Assembly (NCBI GenBank): GCA_016933255.1
Contig: JAFGBF010000026.1
Span: 1-64,000, forward strand
DNA length: 64,000 nt
From: Candidatus Krumholzibacteriota bacterium
GTDB lineage: Bacteria; Krumholzibacteriota; Krumholzibacteriia; Krumholzibacteriales; Krumholzibacteriaceae
Direction: 5' to 3'
Shown: piece after piece, positions 53,179-60,895 of the stretch
How positions within the stretch are numbered: the stretch's first letter is position 1
Layout: the number at the start of each line of letters is the position of its first letter
Translations under genes and position numbers: made by a program
The notes under the pieces: generated by a model
What the model saw: only the letters and a program-made list of their open reading frames with translations
The model's database searches: none
Told to the model about the DNA's origin: nothing

Positions 53179-53273
53179 TCTGACTATCCGTTTTCCCTTG
53201 CTCCCGGCTATTATCTTCTATATCCTGATATGTCGTTATTTTTAGGCAGAGGGCTTGTTTCGGGGAGCTTCGA

Positions 53274-53834
53274 TTGAGAGTTATAGCCGGGAAATACAGG
53301 GGGGTTGCGTTAAGAGGGGGAAAGGGCCCTCAGTTCAGACCTACCGCCCAGGTAGTCAAGGGATCGATATTTGATTCCCTCTATGCGGAGATCCAGTCAG
53401 CGGTGATACTGGATCTCTTTGCCGGTTCAGGGTCTCTGGGAATCGAGGCTCTGAGCAGGGGCGCGTCAAAGGCAAGATTCATAGAACAGGATAAGTCCGC
53501 GTTGAAAGCGCTGAGGACCAATCTTGAAAGATGCAATATAACGAAGGAACGGTCTGATGTGAGAAGTACCGATGCCGTCAGGTTCCTCGAAAAAGCTGTA
53601 AAATCGGGAGAAGAATACGATATTATTTTTGCAGACCCTCCCTATGCCTCCGAACTTGGTAAAAAACTGGCAGATATGATCAACGATCCCGGAAGATCGA
53701 TCTGCAGATATTTTATTGTCGAAAGCGGCAAAGAGTTCGATCTTCAAGAAGAGGGCTGTCTGGAGAAGATAAGGACAAGGAAATTCGGTCAGACGATCAT
53801 TACATATTTCAGGGCTAAAGATAGCACGGGTTGA
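53274..53834 (+). CDS. rsmD: 16S rRNA (guanine(966)-N(2))-methyltransferase RsmD
   Basis: RsmD methylates G966 of 16S rRNA. The 186 residues show the N-terminal RVIAGKYRGVAL, the SAM-binding LDLFAGSGSLGIEALSRGA, the catalytic DPPY motif (IIFADPPYASE) and the C-terminal YFIVESGKEFD strand. It begins with TTG, preceded by GGGGAG at 6 nt. coaD follows at 24 bp, a pairing common across bacteria. Confidence 0.95.
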   Translation: MRVIAGKYRGVALRGGKGPQFRPTAQVVKGSIFDSLYAEIQSAVILDLFAGSGSLGIEALSRGASKARFIEQDKSALKALRTNLERCNITKERSDVRSTDAVRFLEKAVKSGEEYDIIFADPPYASELGKKLADMINDPGRSICRYFIVESGKEFDLQEEGCLEKIRTRKFGQTIITYFRAKDSTG

Positions 53835-53858
53835 TACTTATAAGGGAGGTGTCCTCTT

Positions 53859-54344
53859 TTGAAAGGAAAGACAGCACTTTATCCGGGAACATTCGATCCG
53901 ATAACAAATGGTCATGTCGATCTGGTTAAGCGCGTTTCAAAGATTTTTGATAAAGTAATAGTTGCGGTTGCCGCTGGTGTCCACAAGTCTCCTTTGCTCG
54001 ATCTTGATCAGAGGCATCAGCTTGTGAAGGAAGCTCTTGGCGGGATGAAAAGCGTCGAAGTCGTGACATTCGACGGATTGCTCGTCGAGGAGTTCAAGCA
54101 GAGGCGTGTAAGTGTAGTGATCAGAGGATTAAGGGCCGTTTCCGATTTTGAATATGAATTGATGATCGCCCTCATGAATCGAAAACTTGATCCTGATTTC
54201 GAAACGGTATTCCTGATGCCTGATGAAAAGTATATTTATCTTCACAGTTCACTTGTGAAGGAGATATACAGGCTTGGCGGAAACATTGAATGTCTTGTTC
54301 CAAAGGTGGTCTTTGAAAGACTCAGTCAATGGAACCCGAGTTGA
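53859..54344 (+). CDS. coaD: Phosphopantetheine adenylyltransferase
   Basis: CoaD makes dephospho-CoA from 4'-phosphopantetheine and ATP, the rate-setting step of CoA synthesis. The 161 residues show YPGTFDPITNGH (nucleotide-binding TxGH-type motif), VVIRGLRAVSDFEYE, and a C-terminal YLHSSLVKEI in place of the usual ISSSLVKEI form. TTG start with GGGAGGTG 8 nt upstream. It is in one unit with rsmD. Confidence 0.96.
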   Translation: MKGKTALYPGTFDPITNGHVDLVKRVSKIFDKVIVAVAAGVHKSPLLDLDQRHQLVKEALGGMKSVEVVTFDGLLVEEFKQRRVSVVIRGLRAVSDFEYELMIALMNRKLDPDFETVFLMPDEKYIYLHSSLVKEIYRLGGNIECLVPKVVFERLSQWNPS

Positions 54345-54401
54345 GCAAGTACGAGTTTTATTTATTCAAAGATTAGTATTATTGATACAGGAGGAAACCA
54401 A

Positions 54402-55592
54402 GTGACAGGAATCGTCAGCAACAGAGCAAGTACGATCATACCGTCGATCACACTCAGCCTCAACACAAAGGCCAATGCTCTAAAGGAAGCTGGAGAAGAT
54501 GTAGTAGGACTCGCGGCCGGTGAGCCTGATTTCGAGACTCCAGACATTATCAAAGCAGCAGGGATCAGGGCTATTGAAGAAGGAAAAACAAGATATACTC
54601 CGGCTGCCGGTATCGCGCAGCTAAGAAAAGCTGTTTCCAAAGAATATTCGAAGTTGCTCGGGGTCGAGTACGGATGGAAAGAAGTAGTGATATCGCATGG
54701 GGCAAAACATTCGATCTTCAATGCCTTGTATGTTTTTACGGACCTCGATGATGAGGTCATGATAACGACTCCATACTGGGTCAGTTATCCTGAGATGATA
54801 AAGCTCGTAGGGGCAAGGCCAAGAATAACAGAACTCTCAGAGAAGACCGGTTACAAGTTGACCGTGGATCATTTGAAGGCTCAGGTCGAAAAAGGGAAAC
54901 CGAAAGTTTTACTTCTCAATTCCCCGAATAATCCTGCTGGTATAGTCTATACGCCGAAAGAGATGGAAGGTATTGGAAGGTTCCTGCTGGACGAGGGGAT
55001 TGCTCTCATAAGCGATGAGATCTATGAGTTTCTTGTCTATGGCGATACCGAGCATATATCACCGGTCAAACTGATTCCTGAGCTGAAGGATCAGACGGCA
55101 GTAGTCACCGGCGTCTCCAAGAGTTACGCGATGACAGGCTGGCGTATAGGATTTGCGCTTGCCGAGGAAAATGCCGCGTTCAGAATGGGAGCCTACCAGG
55201 CCCATGCAACCGGGTGTCCCAATGCCATTTCTCAGTGGGCCGCACTCGAAGCGATCGAAAAAGGTCAAGATGACCGGGAAAGAATGAGAGCCGAATTTGA
55301 AAAAAGAAAAGAGATGTTCGGACAGCGCCTTTCAAAAATTCCAGGAATCAAGTTTCCAGACCCAGGGGGAGCGTTCTATTTTCTGACAGATGTTTCAGGT
55401 TATTTCAATGCCTGCGGCGTGAAAGGCAGCAGTGAATTCTGTGAGAAGCTGTTGAGCGAAAAAGGCCTGTTGCTGATCCCTGGAGGCCCTTTCGGGTGCG
55501 ATAACATGATCAGATTCTCATTCGCCGCGAGTGTCGATCAGCTTAATATGGCGCTTGACAGATTTGAGAGTTTTATATCCGACTATAGTTAA
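54402..55592 (+). CDS. Class I pyridoxal-phosphate aminotransferase (aspartate aminotransferase type)
   Basis: This fold-type I enzyme of 396 residues resembles the Ib group of aspartate aminotransferases. Visible are GLAAGEPDFETPDII, YTPAAGIAQLRKAV, the NSPNNPAG motif, SDEIYEFLVY and the Schiff-base Lys in SKSYAMTGWRIGF (K240). The C-terminus has MIRFSFAAS with the substrate-carboxylate Arg. Substrate is most likely aspartate/2-oxoglutarate, though prephenate or other amino acids are possible in this subgroup. It starts with GTG preceded by AGGAGG. Confidence 0.92.
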   Translation: MTGIVSNRASTIIPSITLSLNTKANALKEAGEDVVGLAAGEPDFETPDIIKAAGIRAIEEGKTRYTPAAGIAQLRKAVSKEYSKLLGVEYGWKEVVISHGAKHSIFNALYVFTDLDDEVMITTPYWVSYPEMIKLVGARPRITELSEKTGYKLTVDHLKAQVEKGKPKVLLLNSPNNPAGIVYTPKEMEGIGRFLLDEGIALISDEIYEFLVYGDTEHISPVKLIPELKDQTAVVTGVSKSYAMTGWRIGFALAEENAAFRMGAYQAHATGCPNAISQWAALEAIEKGQDDRERMRAEFEKRKEMFGQRLSKIPGIKFPDPGGAFYFLTDVSGYFNACGVKGSSEFCEKLLSEKGLLLIPGGPFGCDNMIRFSFAASVDQLNMALDRFESFISDYS

Positions 55593-55681
55593 GTCTCTGG
55601 ATATTGACTCTACTTCTTTCTCTGGGCTGTGGGATCTCATGACTGAGCGGTCGACCTCTCAAGTGGAAAGTTGTTTTCAGG

Positions 55682-57028
55682 ATGAGAAATGATATAGAAG
55701 CGTTAGCCCGCAGGGTCGGCGATATCGAGATAAAAACTGAAGCGTATTACAGATATGCCTATAGCTACGATGCTACAGGCAGACGCGGAACATGTCTGGG
55801 AGTCGTTTTTCCCCTCGGCCTGAAAGATATGGCCTCGATAATACGTGAATCTTCTCGAATGGAAATCCCTTTCTTCATAAGAGGCGCTGGCACCGGGTTT
55901 TCCGGCGGGGCAGTCCCTGGGGGCGGGGGGATAGTGATTTCCACGGAAAAGATGAGGAGAATCATCGATCTTGATATGGAAGCGGGCACCGTTGAAGTAG
56001 AGACAGGCCTTGTAAACAGAAAGCTGCAGGATTTTCTTGAGCCTGAAGGATGGTTCTATCCTCCCGATCCGGCAAGCATGAACGTGTCGACGATCGGTGG
56101 AAACATTGCGGAGAACGCCGGGGGACCCCGCGCCTACAAATATGGAGTAACTCGTGTGTACCTGCGCTCATTGACATGGATCACTGCAGATGGTGATGTG
56201 ATCGAATCTCCCGTTGAGGGGCCTGCAGCGCTATTGCCCGGGTCGGAAGGCACTCTTGGAGCGGTATATTCCGCTGTTCTTTCCATCCTTCCGCTGCCGG
56301 CGGCGTATATGACCACTGTCGTGACGACGAAAACGGATGAAGATGCGATGAAGATAGCTTCAGATCTTCTTTCGATAGGATTTTGTCCCAGTGTCATGGA
56401 ATTTATAGATTCAAAGACTATGAAGTGCGTTTCCAAATATAGCAGAACAGAAGTGTTTGATAACGGCGGAAGCTATCTTTTCTTTGAGATCGATGGTTCC
56501 GAAGATCTCGTGAAAGCACAGCAGAAGATACTCGAATCTTTCTGCAGGGATAGAAAACTTGAAAGTGTGACTGCGGCTGACGATCGTGAACGCGACCTTC
56601 TCTGGGAATTGAGAAGGTCGATAAGCCCCAGTCTTGCAAGAAAAGGCATAACAAAGGTCAACGAAGATATCGCACTCCCGCTGGGAAGGCTGGCGGATGC
56701 CGTGACATTTATTCATAGGACCGCATCGGAACTGGGGCTCGACTGCTATCTTTTCGGACATTGCGGCGATGGAAATCTGCATGTAAATATCATGACTGAC
56801 AGAAGACGGAAAGAAGAGATGAAGCGCACAGACATCTTCGTCGAACAATTGTTTTCAGAGGTAGCCCGGATGCAGGGGACTTTGAGCGGAGAGCATGGAA
56901 TAGGCATTACGAAGATACGTTACCTCGACAAGATTTTTTCACACGCAGAGCTTGATTTGCAGAAAAAGATCAAATCTGTTTTTGATACTCAAGGATTACT
57001 TAACCCGGGAAAATATTTTTCATCATGA
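55682..57028 (+). CDS. FAD-linked oxidase, GlcD/D-lactate dehydrogenase-like
   Basis: The 448-residue protein has the FAD-binding PCMH domain (FFIRGAGTGFSGGAVPGGGG, PPDPASMNVSTIGGNIAENA) and the FAD-oxidase C-terminal domain with GHCGDGNLHVNIM and SGEHGIGITK. Such flavoproteins oxidise D-2-hydroxy acids such as glycolate or D-lactate. Unlike longer family members it has no fused Fe-S domain, and no glcE/glcF-type partner is adjacent. The exact substrate is undetermined. It overlaps obgE by 4 nt. Confidence 0.88.
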   Translation: MRNDIEALARRVGDIEIKTEAYYRYAYSYDATGRRGTCLGVVFPLGLKDMASIIRESSRMEIPFFIRGAGTGFSGGAVPGGGGIVISTEKMRRIIDLDMEAGTVEVETGLVNRKLQDFLEPEGWFYPPDPASMNVSTIGGNIAENAGGPRAYKYGVTRVYLRSLTWITADGDVIESPVEGPAALLPGSEGTLGAVYSAVLSILPLPAAYMTTVVTTKTDEDAMKIASDLLSIGFCPSVMEFIDSKTMKCVSKYSRTEVFDNGGSYLFFEIDGSEDLVKAQQKILESFCRDRKLESVTAADDRERDLLWELRRSISPSLARKGITKVNEDIALPLGRLADAVTFIHRTASELGLDCYLFGHCGDGNLHVNIMTDRRRKEEMKRTDIFVEQLFSEVARMQGTLSGEHGIGITKIRYLDKIFSHAELDLQKKIKSVFDTQGLLNPGKYFSS

Positions 57029-58065
57029 ACTTTATTGACAGAGTCGAGATACATGTAAAAGCGGGGGACGGCGGCGACGGCTGCGTAAGTTTCCGCAGGG
57101 AGAAGTATGTCCCCAGAGGAGGCCCGGACGGGGGAAACGGGGGCCGGGGCGGAGATGTAGTCATCGCCGTGGAACCTCAGATGAGGACTCTTCTCGACCT
57201 TCGTTACAGAAGGGAATACAAGGGGAAAAAAGGAGGCCAGGGGGAAGGCGCGAGAAAAACAGGAAAGAGTGCCGACCAGGTTGTGATCAAAGTTCCTCCC
57301 GGTACCATTATTGAGGATCTCGATAGCGGTCAGGCCGTAGCCGATCTGACTTCAGAGTCTGATAGTATTCTCGTTGCTACAGGAGGTCAGGGGGGAAAAG
57401 GGAATTTCATATTCAGGTCAGCAAGGAATCAGGCTCCTCAAAAAGCTACTCCAGGCAAGCAGGGAGAAGAAAGGAATCTCTCCCTGACACTTAAGCTGAT
57501 AGCGGACGTCGGGCTTGTGGGGCTCCCGAACGCGGGAAAATCTACCCTGTTAAGCTCTGTTACGGATGCCCGCCCTCTTGTAGCCGATTATCCGTTTTCG
57601 ACCCTGACCCCGAACCTGGGTATAGTCAAGGTCGACAGGTCCGCGTCTTTCTGTATGATCGATATCCCCGGCCTTATCGAAGGAGCCCATACGGGAAAGG
57701 GTCTCGGGCTGCAGTTTCTTCAACATGTCGAAAGGTGCCGGGTGCTGTTGTTCGTGATCGATATTTCCGGAGATTCTCCTCCGGAGGATATCTATGGACA
57801 ATTGATCGCAGAGCTGGGGGCGTACAGTAAAAAGCTGCTTGAACTCCCGAGATATATAGCCCTGAACAAGATCGACATTCTTCCGGAGGCGGACAGGAGT
57901 ATATCGTTCAGGACGGATGGGGGGGAGACAGTTTTTGAGATATCAGCTGTCTCCGGAGAAGGACTCCCTGATCTTGTCCAGGAATTGTATAGAAAGCTTA
58001 TCGAGGAACTGTCCGGGGACAAGAAGGAAGATGACGAGACATTCGATCCGGCTTCCGATCTTTAA
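57025..58065 (+). CDS. obgE: GTPase ObgE (Obg/CgtA)
   Basis: ObgE is a ribosome-associated GTPase acting in 50S assembly and stress control. The 346 residues contain the glycine-rich Obg fold (FIDRVEIHVKAGDGGDGCVS, PRGGPDGGNGGRGGDVVIAV). The G domain follows with G1 GLPNAGKSTLLS, the switch II DIPGLIEGAHTGKGLG, G4 NKID and the SAVSGEGL region. There is no room for the C-terminal OCT domain found in Bacillus Obg. The translation start overlaps the upstream oxidase. Confidence 0.95.
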   Translation: MNFIDRVEIHVKAGDGGDGCVSFRREKYVPRGGPDGGNGGRGGDVVIAVEPQMRTLLDLRYRREYKGKKGGQGEGARKTGKSADQVVIKVPPGTIIEDLDSGQAVADLTSESDSILVATGGQGGKGNFIFRSARNQAPQKATPGKQGEERNLSLTLKLIADVGLVGLPNAGKSTLLSSVTDARPLVADYPFSTLTPNLGIVKVDRSASFCMIDIPGLIEGAHTGKGLGLQFLQHVERCRVLLFVIDISGDSPPEDIYGQLIAELGAYSKKLLELPRYIALNKIDILPEADRSISFRTDGGETVFEISAVSGEGLPDLVQELYRKLIEELSGDKKEDDETFDPASDL

Positions 58066-58171
58066 AGAAATGTATTGATTCCTTACCCCTTCCAAAGTAG
58101 GATGCTTCTTTCCGTCAGGCAGCTCTTTTAGCAAGAGTATCCCGATACAGGTAATTATCTCGGAGGAAGAT

Positions 58172-59590
58172 ATGAGTGGATTGTTTGGTGTGGTCTCGGA
58201 AAAAAGCTGTAACGAACTTCTGTTGTACGGAACGGATTATCATTCCCATCTCGGCACGCAATTCGGCGGAGTGGCGATGCATGGGGACAAATTCAGCAGG
58301 CAGATCCATAATATCAGCCAGAGCCAGTTCAAATCCAAGTTCTACGAAGAAATCTTCAATATGAAGGGAGACAAGGGGATAGGAGTCATAAGCGCGTTCG
58401 ATGAACAGCCTGTATATCTTCATTCAAAATTCGGTCCTTTCTGCCTGGTCTCCGACGGATTCATCGACAATGCTGACGAGCTTGCCGAAGAACTTATGTC
58501 AGAGGGGGTTACCTTCAGCGAAGTCGGAAACGGTACTGTGAACTTCACCGAACTGGCAGCCAAACTGATAATGCGGGGAGAGGACCTGATAGATGGAATA
58601 GAAAAGATGTTCGAGGTCATTGACGGTTCAAGCACTCTTCTGCTTCTTAACAGGGACGGGATCTATGCCGCGAGAGACAGGCTGGGATATTCATCTCTTA
58701 CCGTCGGAAGACGCGGCGACGCCTGGGCAGTCGCATCGGAGACGACGGCTTTTCCAAACAACGACCTCGAGATCGTCAAATCACTCGATCCAGGAGAGAT
58801 AGTACTTTTAACAAAAGACGGAATGGTCCAGAAAAAAAATGGAGGATGCAGGAACCAGATCTGCTCGTTTCTGTGGATCTATACCGGGTTCCCAGCTTCG
58901 GATTATGAGGGGATAAACACGGAAGCTGTCAGGGAGAGATGCGGAAGGTGTCTCGCAAGAAGGGATAAAGATATCGAAGTCGATCTGGTAGCCGGCATTC
59001 CCGATTCTGGAACAGCGCATGCGATAGGGTATGCTATTGAATCAGGAAAACCCTACAGAAGGCCTCTGGTGAAATATACTCCCGGATACGGAAGGAGCTA
59101 TACTCCTCCTTCCCAGGAGACTCGCGACCATATTGCAAAAATGAAGCTGGTTCCGATAAAAGAGATCATTGAAGGGAACAGGGTCGTGATATGTGAAGAT
59201 TCTATTGTAAGAGGAACACAGCTTAAAAACTTTACGACAAAAAAACTCTGGGAAGGTGGAGCAAAAGCGATCCATGCCCGTCCGGCTTGTCCGCCTCTTA
59301 TGTTCCCCTGCAGATACAACCTTTCGACGCGGAACATCGATGAACTTGCCGCGAGAAGGGCGATACGGGATCTGGAAGGCGAAGATATCACGGATATTAC
59401 CGAGTATATAGATCATACTACAGAAAAATATAAAAAGATGGTCGACTGGATCGCCAGGGACCTGGAAGTTACAACTCTCCGCTATCAAACGATCGATGAT
59501 ATGGTCGAGGCGATAGGATTGCCTAAGAAGGATCTTTGCCTTTATTGCTGGACAGGCGAATACGTGAAACCCGGTGAAGATTCCGGATAG
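58172..59590 (+). CDS. PurF-like amidophosphoribosyltransferase paralog with Ser at the nucleophile position
   Basis: The 472-residue protein has the PurF layout: an N-terminal class II glutaminase-like domain (GTDYHSHLGTQFGGVAM, GVISAFDEQPVYLHSKFGPF) and a C-terminal phosphoribosyltransferase with the PRPP motif VVICEDSIVRGTQ (338-350) and GIPDSGTAHAIGYA. Normal PurF and related enzymes expose a catalytic Cys right after the initiator Met (or a short propeptide), as in MCGI or ECGVFG. Here the start reads MSGLFGVVS, so Ser2 replaces that Cys. Relatives with the same start occur alongside true PurF in other bacteria, to my recollection. It could use ammonia, be a regulatory copy, or have another substrate. 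It is preceded by GGAGGAAG. Confidence 0.8.
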   Translation: MSGLFGVVSEKSCNELLLYGTDYHSHLGTQFGGVAMHGDKFSRQIHNISQSQFKSKFYEEIFNMKGDKGIGVISAFDEQPVYLHSKFGPFCLVSDGFIDNADELAEELMSEGVTFSEVGNGTVNFTELAAKLIMRGEDLIDGIEKMFEVIDGSSTLLLLNRDGIYAARDRLGYSSLTVGRRGDAWAVASETTAFPNNDLEIVKSLDPGEIVLLTKDGMVQKKNGGCRNQICSFLWIYTGFPASDYEGINTEAVRERCGRCLARRDKDIEVDLVAGIPDSGTAHAIGYAIESGKPYRRPLVKYTPGYGRSYTPPSQETRDHIAKMKLVPIKEIIEGNRVVICEDSIVRGTQLKNFTTKKLWEGGAKAIHARPACPPLMFPCRYNLSTRNIDELAARRAIRDLEGEDITDITEYIDHTTEKYKKMVDWIARDLEVTTLRYQTIDDMVEAIGLPKKDLCLYCWTGEYVKPGEDSG

Positions 59591-59599
59591 AGAATCGGC

Positions 59600-59617
59600 C
59601 GGTCCAGCGCCGGACCG
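59600..59617 (+). other. Hairpin after the PurF-like gene
   Basis: CGGTCC (59600-59605) pairs with GGACCG (59612-59617) around a 6-base loop, 10 nt after the stop. It lacks a T-run, so it may be a Rho-dependent-type or processing hairpin rather than an intrinsic terminator. Confidence 0.4.
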
Positions 59618-59744
59618 TTCCGTCAGATCAGCATACCTTGCCTTTCCGCGCTGGACGGACTGCTTTATCAGCGCTATTGAGTGTGTTTCGGAGGACCGGC
59701 CGCCCGGAGGTCGGTATTAAGGGCCGGATTCTATTTACATTCAA

Positions 59745-59773
59745 TTGACACGATAGGAAGGATAATTTAGATT
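59745..59773 (+). promoter_or_regulatory. Promoter of the DUF2914 gene
   Basis: A perfect TTGACA (59745-59750) is followed after 17 bp by TAGATT (59768-59773), four of six -10 matches. The start would be near 59780, inside an inverted repeat CTGAT/ATCAG (59774-59778 and 59788-59792), a possible operator. The leader is about 30 nt, with AGGGAGG before the ATG. Confidence 0.55.
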
Positions 59774-59809
59774 CTGATAGTGTCATAATCAGATCCAGGG
59801 AGGGATATT

Positions 59810-60223
59810 ATGAAAATCGTGAAAATGATCCTGCCTGTTCTTTTTTTCCTGATTGCGATATCAGCGATAGCCGAAGAAGCCAAGCCGGTCATTACCGCAG
59901 CAGAGGTCGTGTTTTGTACCGGAATAGAAGAAAGACAACCTGTAGGTGCCAACAGTCAATTCTTCAGCAGCCTGGAACGTGTCTTCTGTTTTACGAGGAT
60001 CACAGGCGCGGCAGGGGAGACAAAGATATACCATGTCTGGTATTTCGGAGAGGATAAGAAGGCGAAAGTCGAATTGAATGTCGGGTCGTCCAACTGGAGG
60101 ACATGGAGTTCAAAGAGGATCGCCGATAAGTGTTCCGGTGCATGGAGAGTCGATATTGTTCTTGAGGACGGTCAAGTCATCGGGAGCAGGGAATTTATTT
60201 ATAAACCCTCTATCGAAGATTGA
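59810..60223 (+). CDS. Exported DUF2914-domain protein
   Basis: The 137-residue protein has a signal peptide (MILPVLFFLIAISAIAEEA) and one DUF2914 domain. The domain is recognised by VFCTGIEERQPVGANSQFF, VFCFTRITGA, IYHVWYFGEDKKAKVEL and NWRTWSSKRI. This domain is found in periplasmic and membrane-linked proteins and has no established function. It has its own promoter and stands alone. Confidence 0.82.
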   Translation: MKIVKMILPVLFFLIAISAIAEEAKPVITAAEVVFCTGIEERQPVGANSQFFSSLERVFCFTRITGAAGETKIYHVWYFGEDKKAKVELNVGSSNWRTWSSKRIADKCSGAWRVDIVLEDGQVIGSREFIYKPSIED

Positions 60224-60363
60224 TAAAGTCGTCTAACCGCGGTCTCGTACGGCAGGTGAGATATAATCTTCAGCGCAAAGCGATAGACGATCACCCGCAG
60301 GTAGTTCGTTTTTCGCTGGCCTATTTCATTCAGTTCAGGTGTCATTTAAAAAGGTGAGAAAAT

Positions 60364-60843
60364 ATGGAAGAAGCTTTGACAGAGAAAGTAAGCCTTGTAG
60401 TACTTAGTGGGGACATGGATAAGGTTATGGGCGCATTCATCATAGCGAACGGGGCCGCCGCGTTCGATATGGAAGTCACGATGTTTTTTACCTTCTGGGG
60501 GTTGAAAGCACTGCAAAAGGGGAACAGGACCGGGAAAAGCGTGTTTGGAAAGATGCTCGGCGTAATGAACAGGGGAGGCGCAGACAGGCTGGGACCCTCC
60601 AGATTCAATTTTGGCGGGATGGGAAGATGGATGTTCAAGAAAATGATGAAAAAAGCGAATGTGATTCCATTGCCTGATCTGATAAGGCAGGCACAGGAGC
60701 AGGGTGTAGAACTGGTCGCCTGTGAAATGAGTATGCAGGTTATGGAAATCGAGAAGGAAGACCTGATCGATGGTGTAAAACTTGGAGGGGTCGGAACTTT
60801 TATAAGTGACGCGTCGGAGTCAAAATTTTCACTTTTTATCTAA
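60364..60843 (+). CDS. DsrE/DsrF-like (DsrE2) family protein
   Basis: The 159-residue protein is of the DsrE2 group, small sulfur-relay or peroxiredoxin-like subunits. Seen are VSLVVLSGDMDKVMGAFIIA at the start, MFFTFWGLKAL, a Met- and Gly-rich loop (MGRWMFKKMMKK), and the conserved Cys in LVACEMSMQVM (C120) that carries sulfur in related proteins. There is no signal peptide, so it is cytoplasmic. AAAGGTGAG precedes the ATG. The next gene encodes a cysteine-desulfurase-like enzyme, so sulfur transfer between the two is plausible but unproven. Confidence 0.82.
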   Translation: MEEALTEKVSLVVLSGDMDKVMGAFIIANGAAAFDMEVTMFFTFWGLKALQKGNRTGKSVFGKMLGVMNRGGADRLGPSRFNFGGMGRWMFKKMMKKANVIPLPDLIRQAQEQGVELVACEMSMQVMEIEKEDLIDGVKLGGVGTFISDASESKFSLFI

Positions 60844-60895
60844 ATGCGGCGGCAGGCGAAGATCGTTTCCAGGCCGCGCTGTCAAAGATCGGAAT

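Noticed and set aside
60806-60895. N-terminal extension of the Mo-cofactor-sulfurase-like protein into the DsrE gene
   Set aside because: The extra residues are basic, not family-like, and overlap a well-supported gene; ATG 60896 is preferred.
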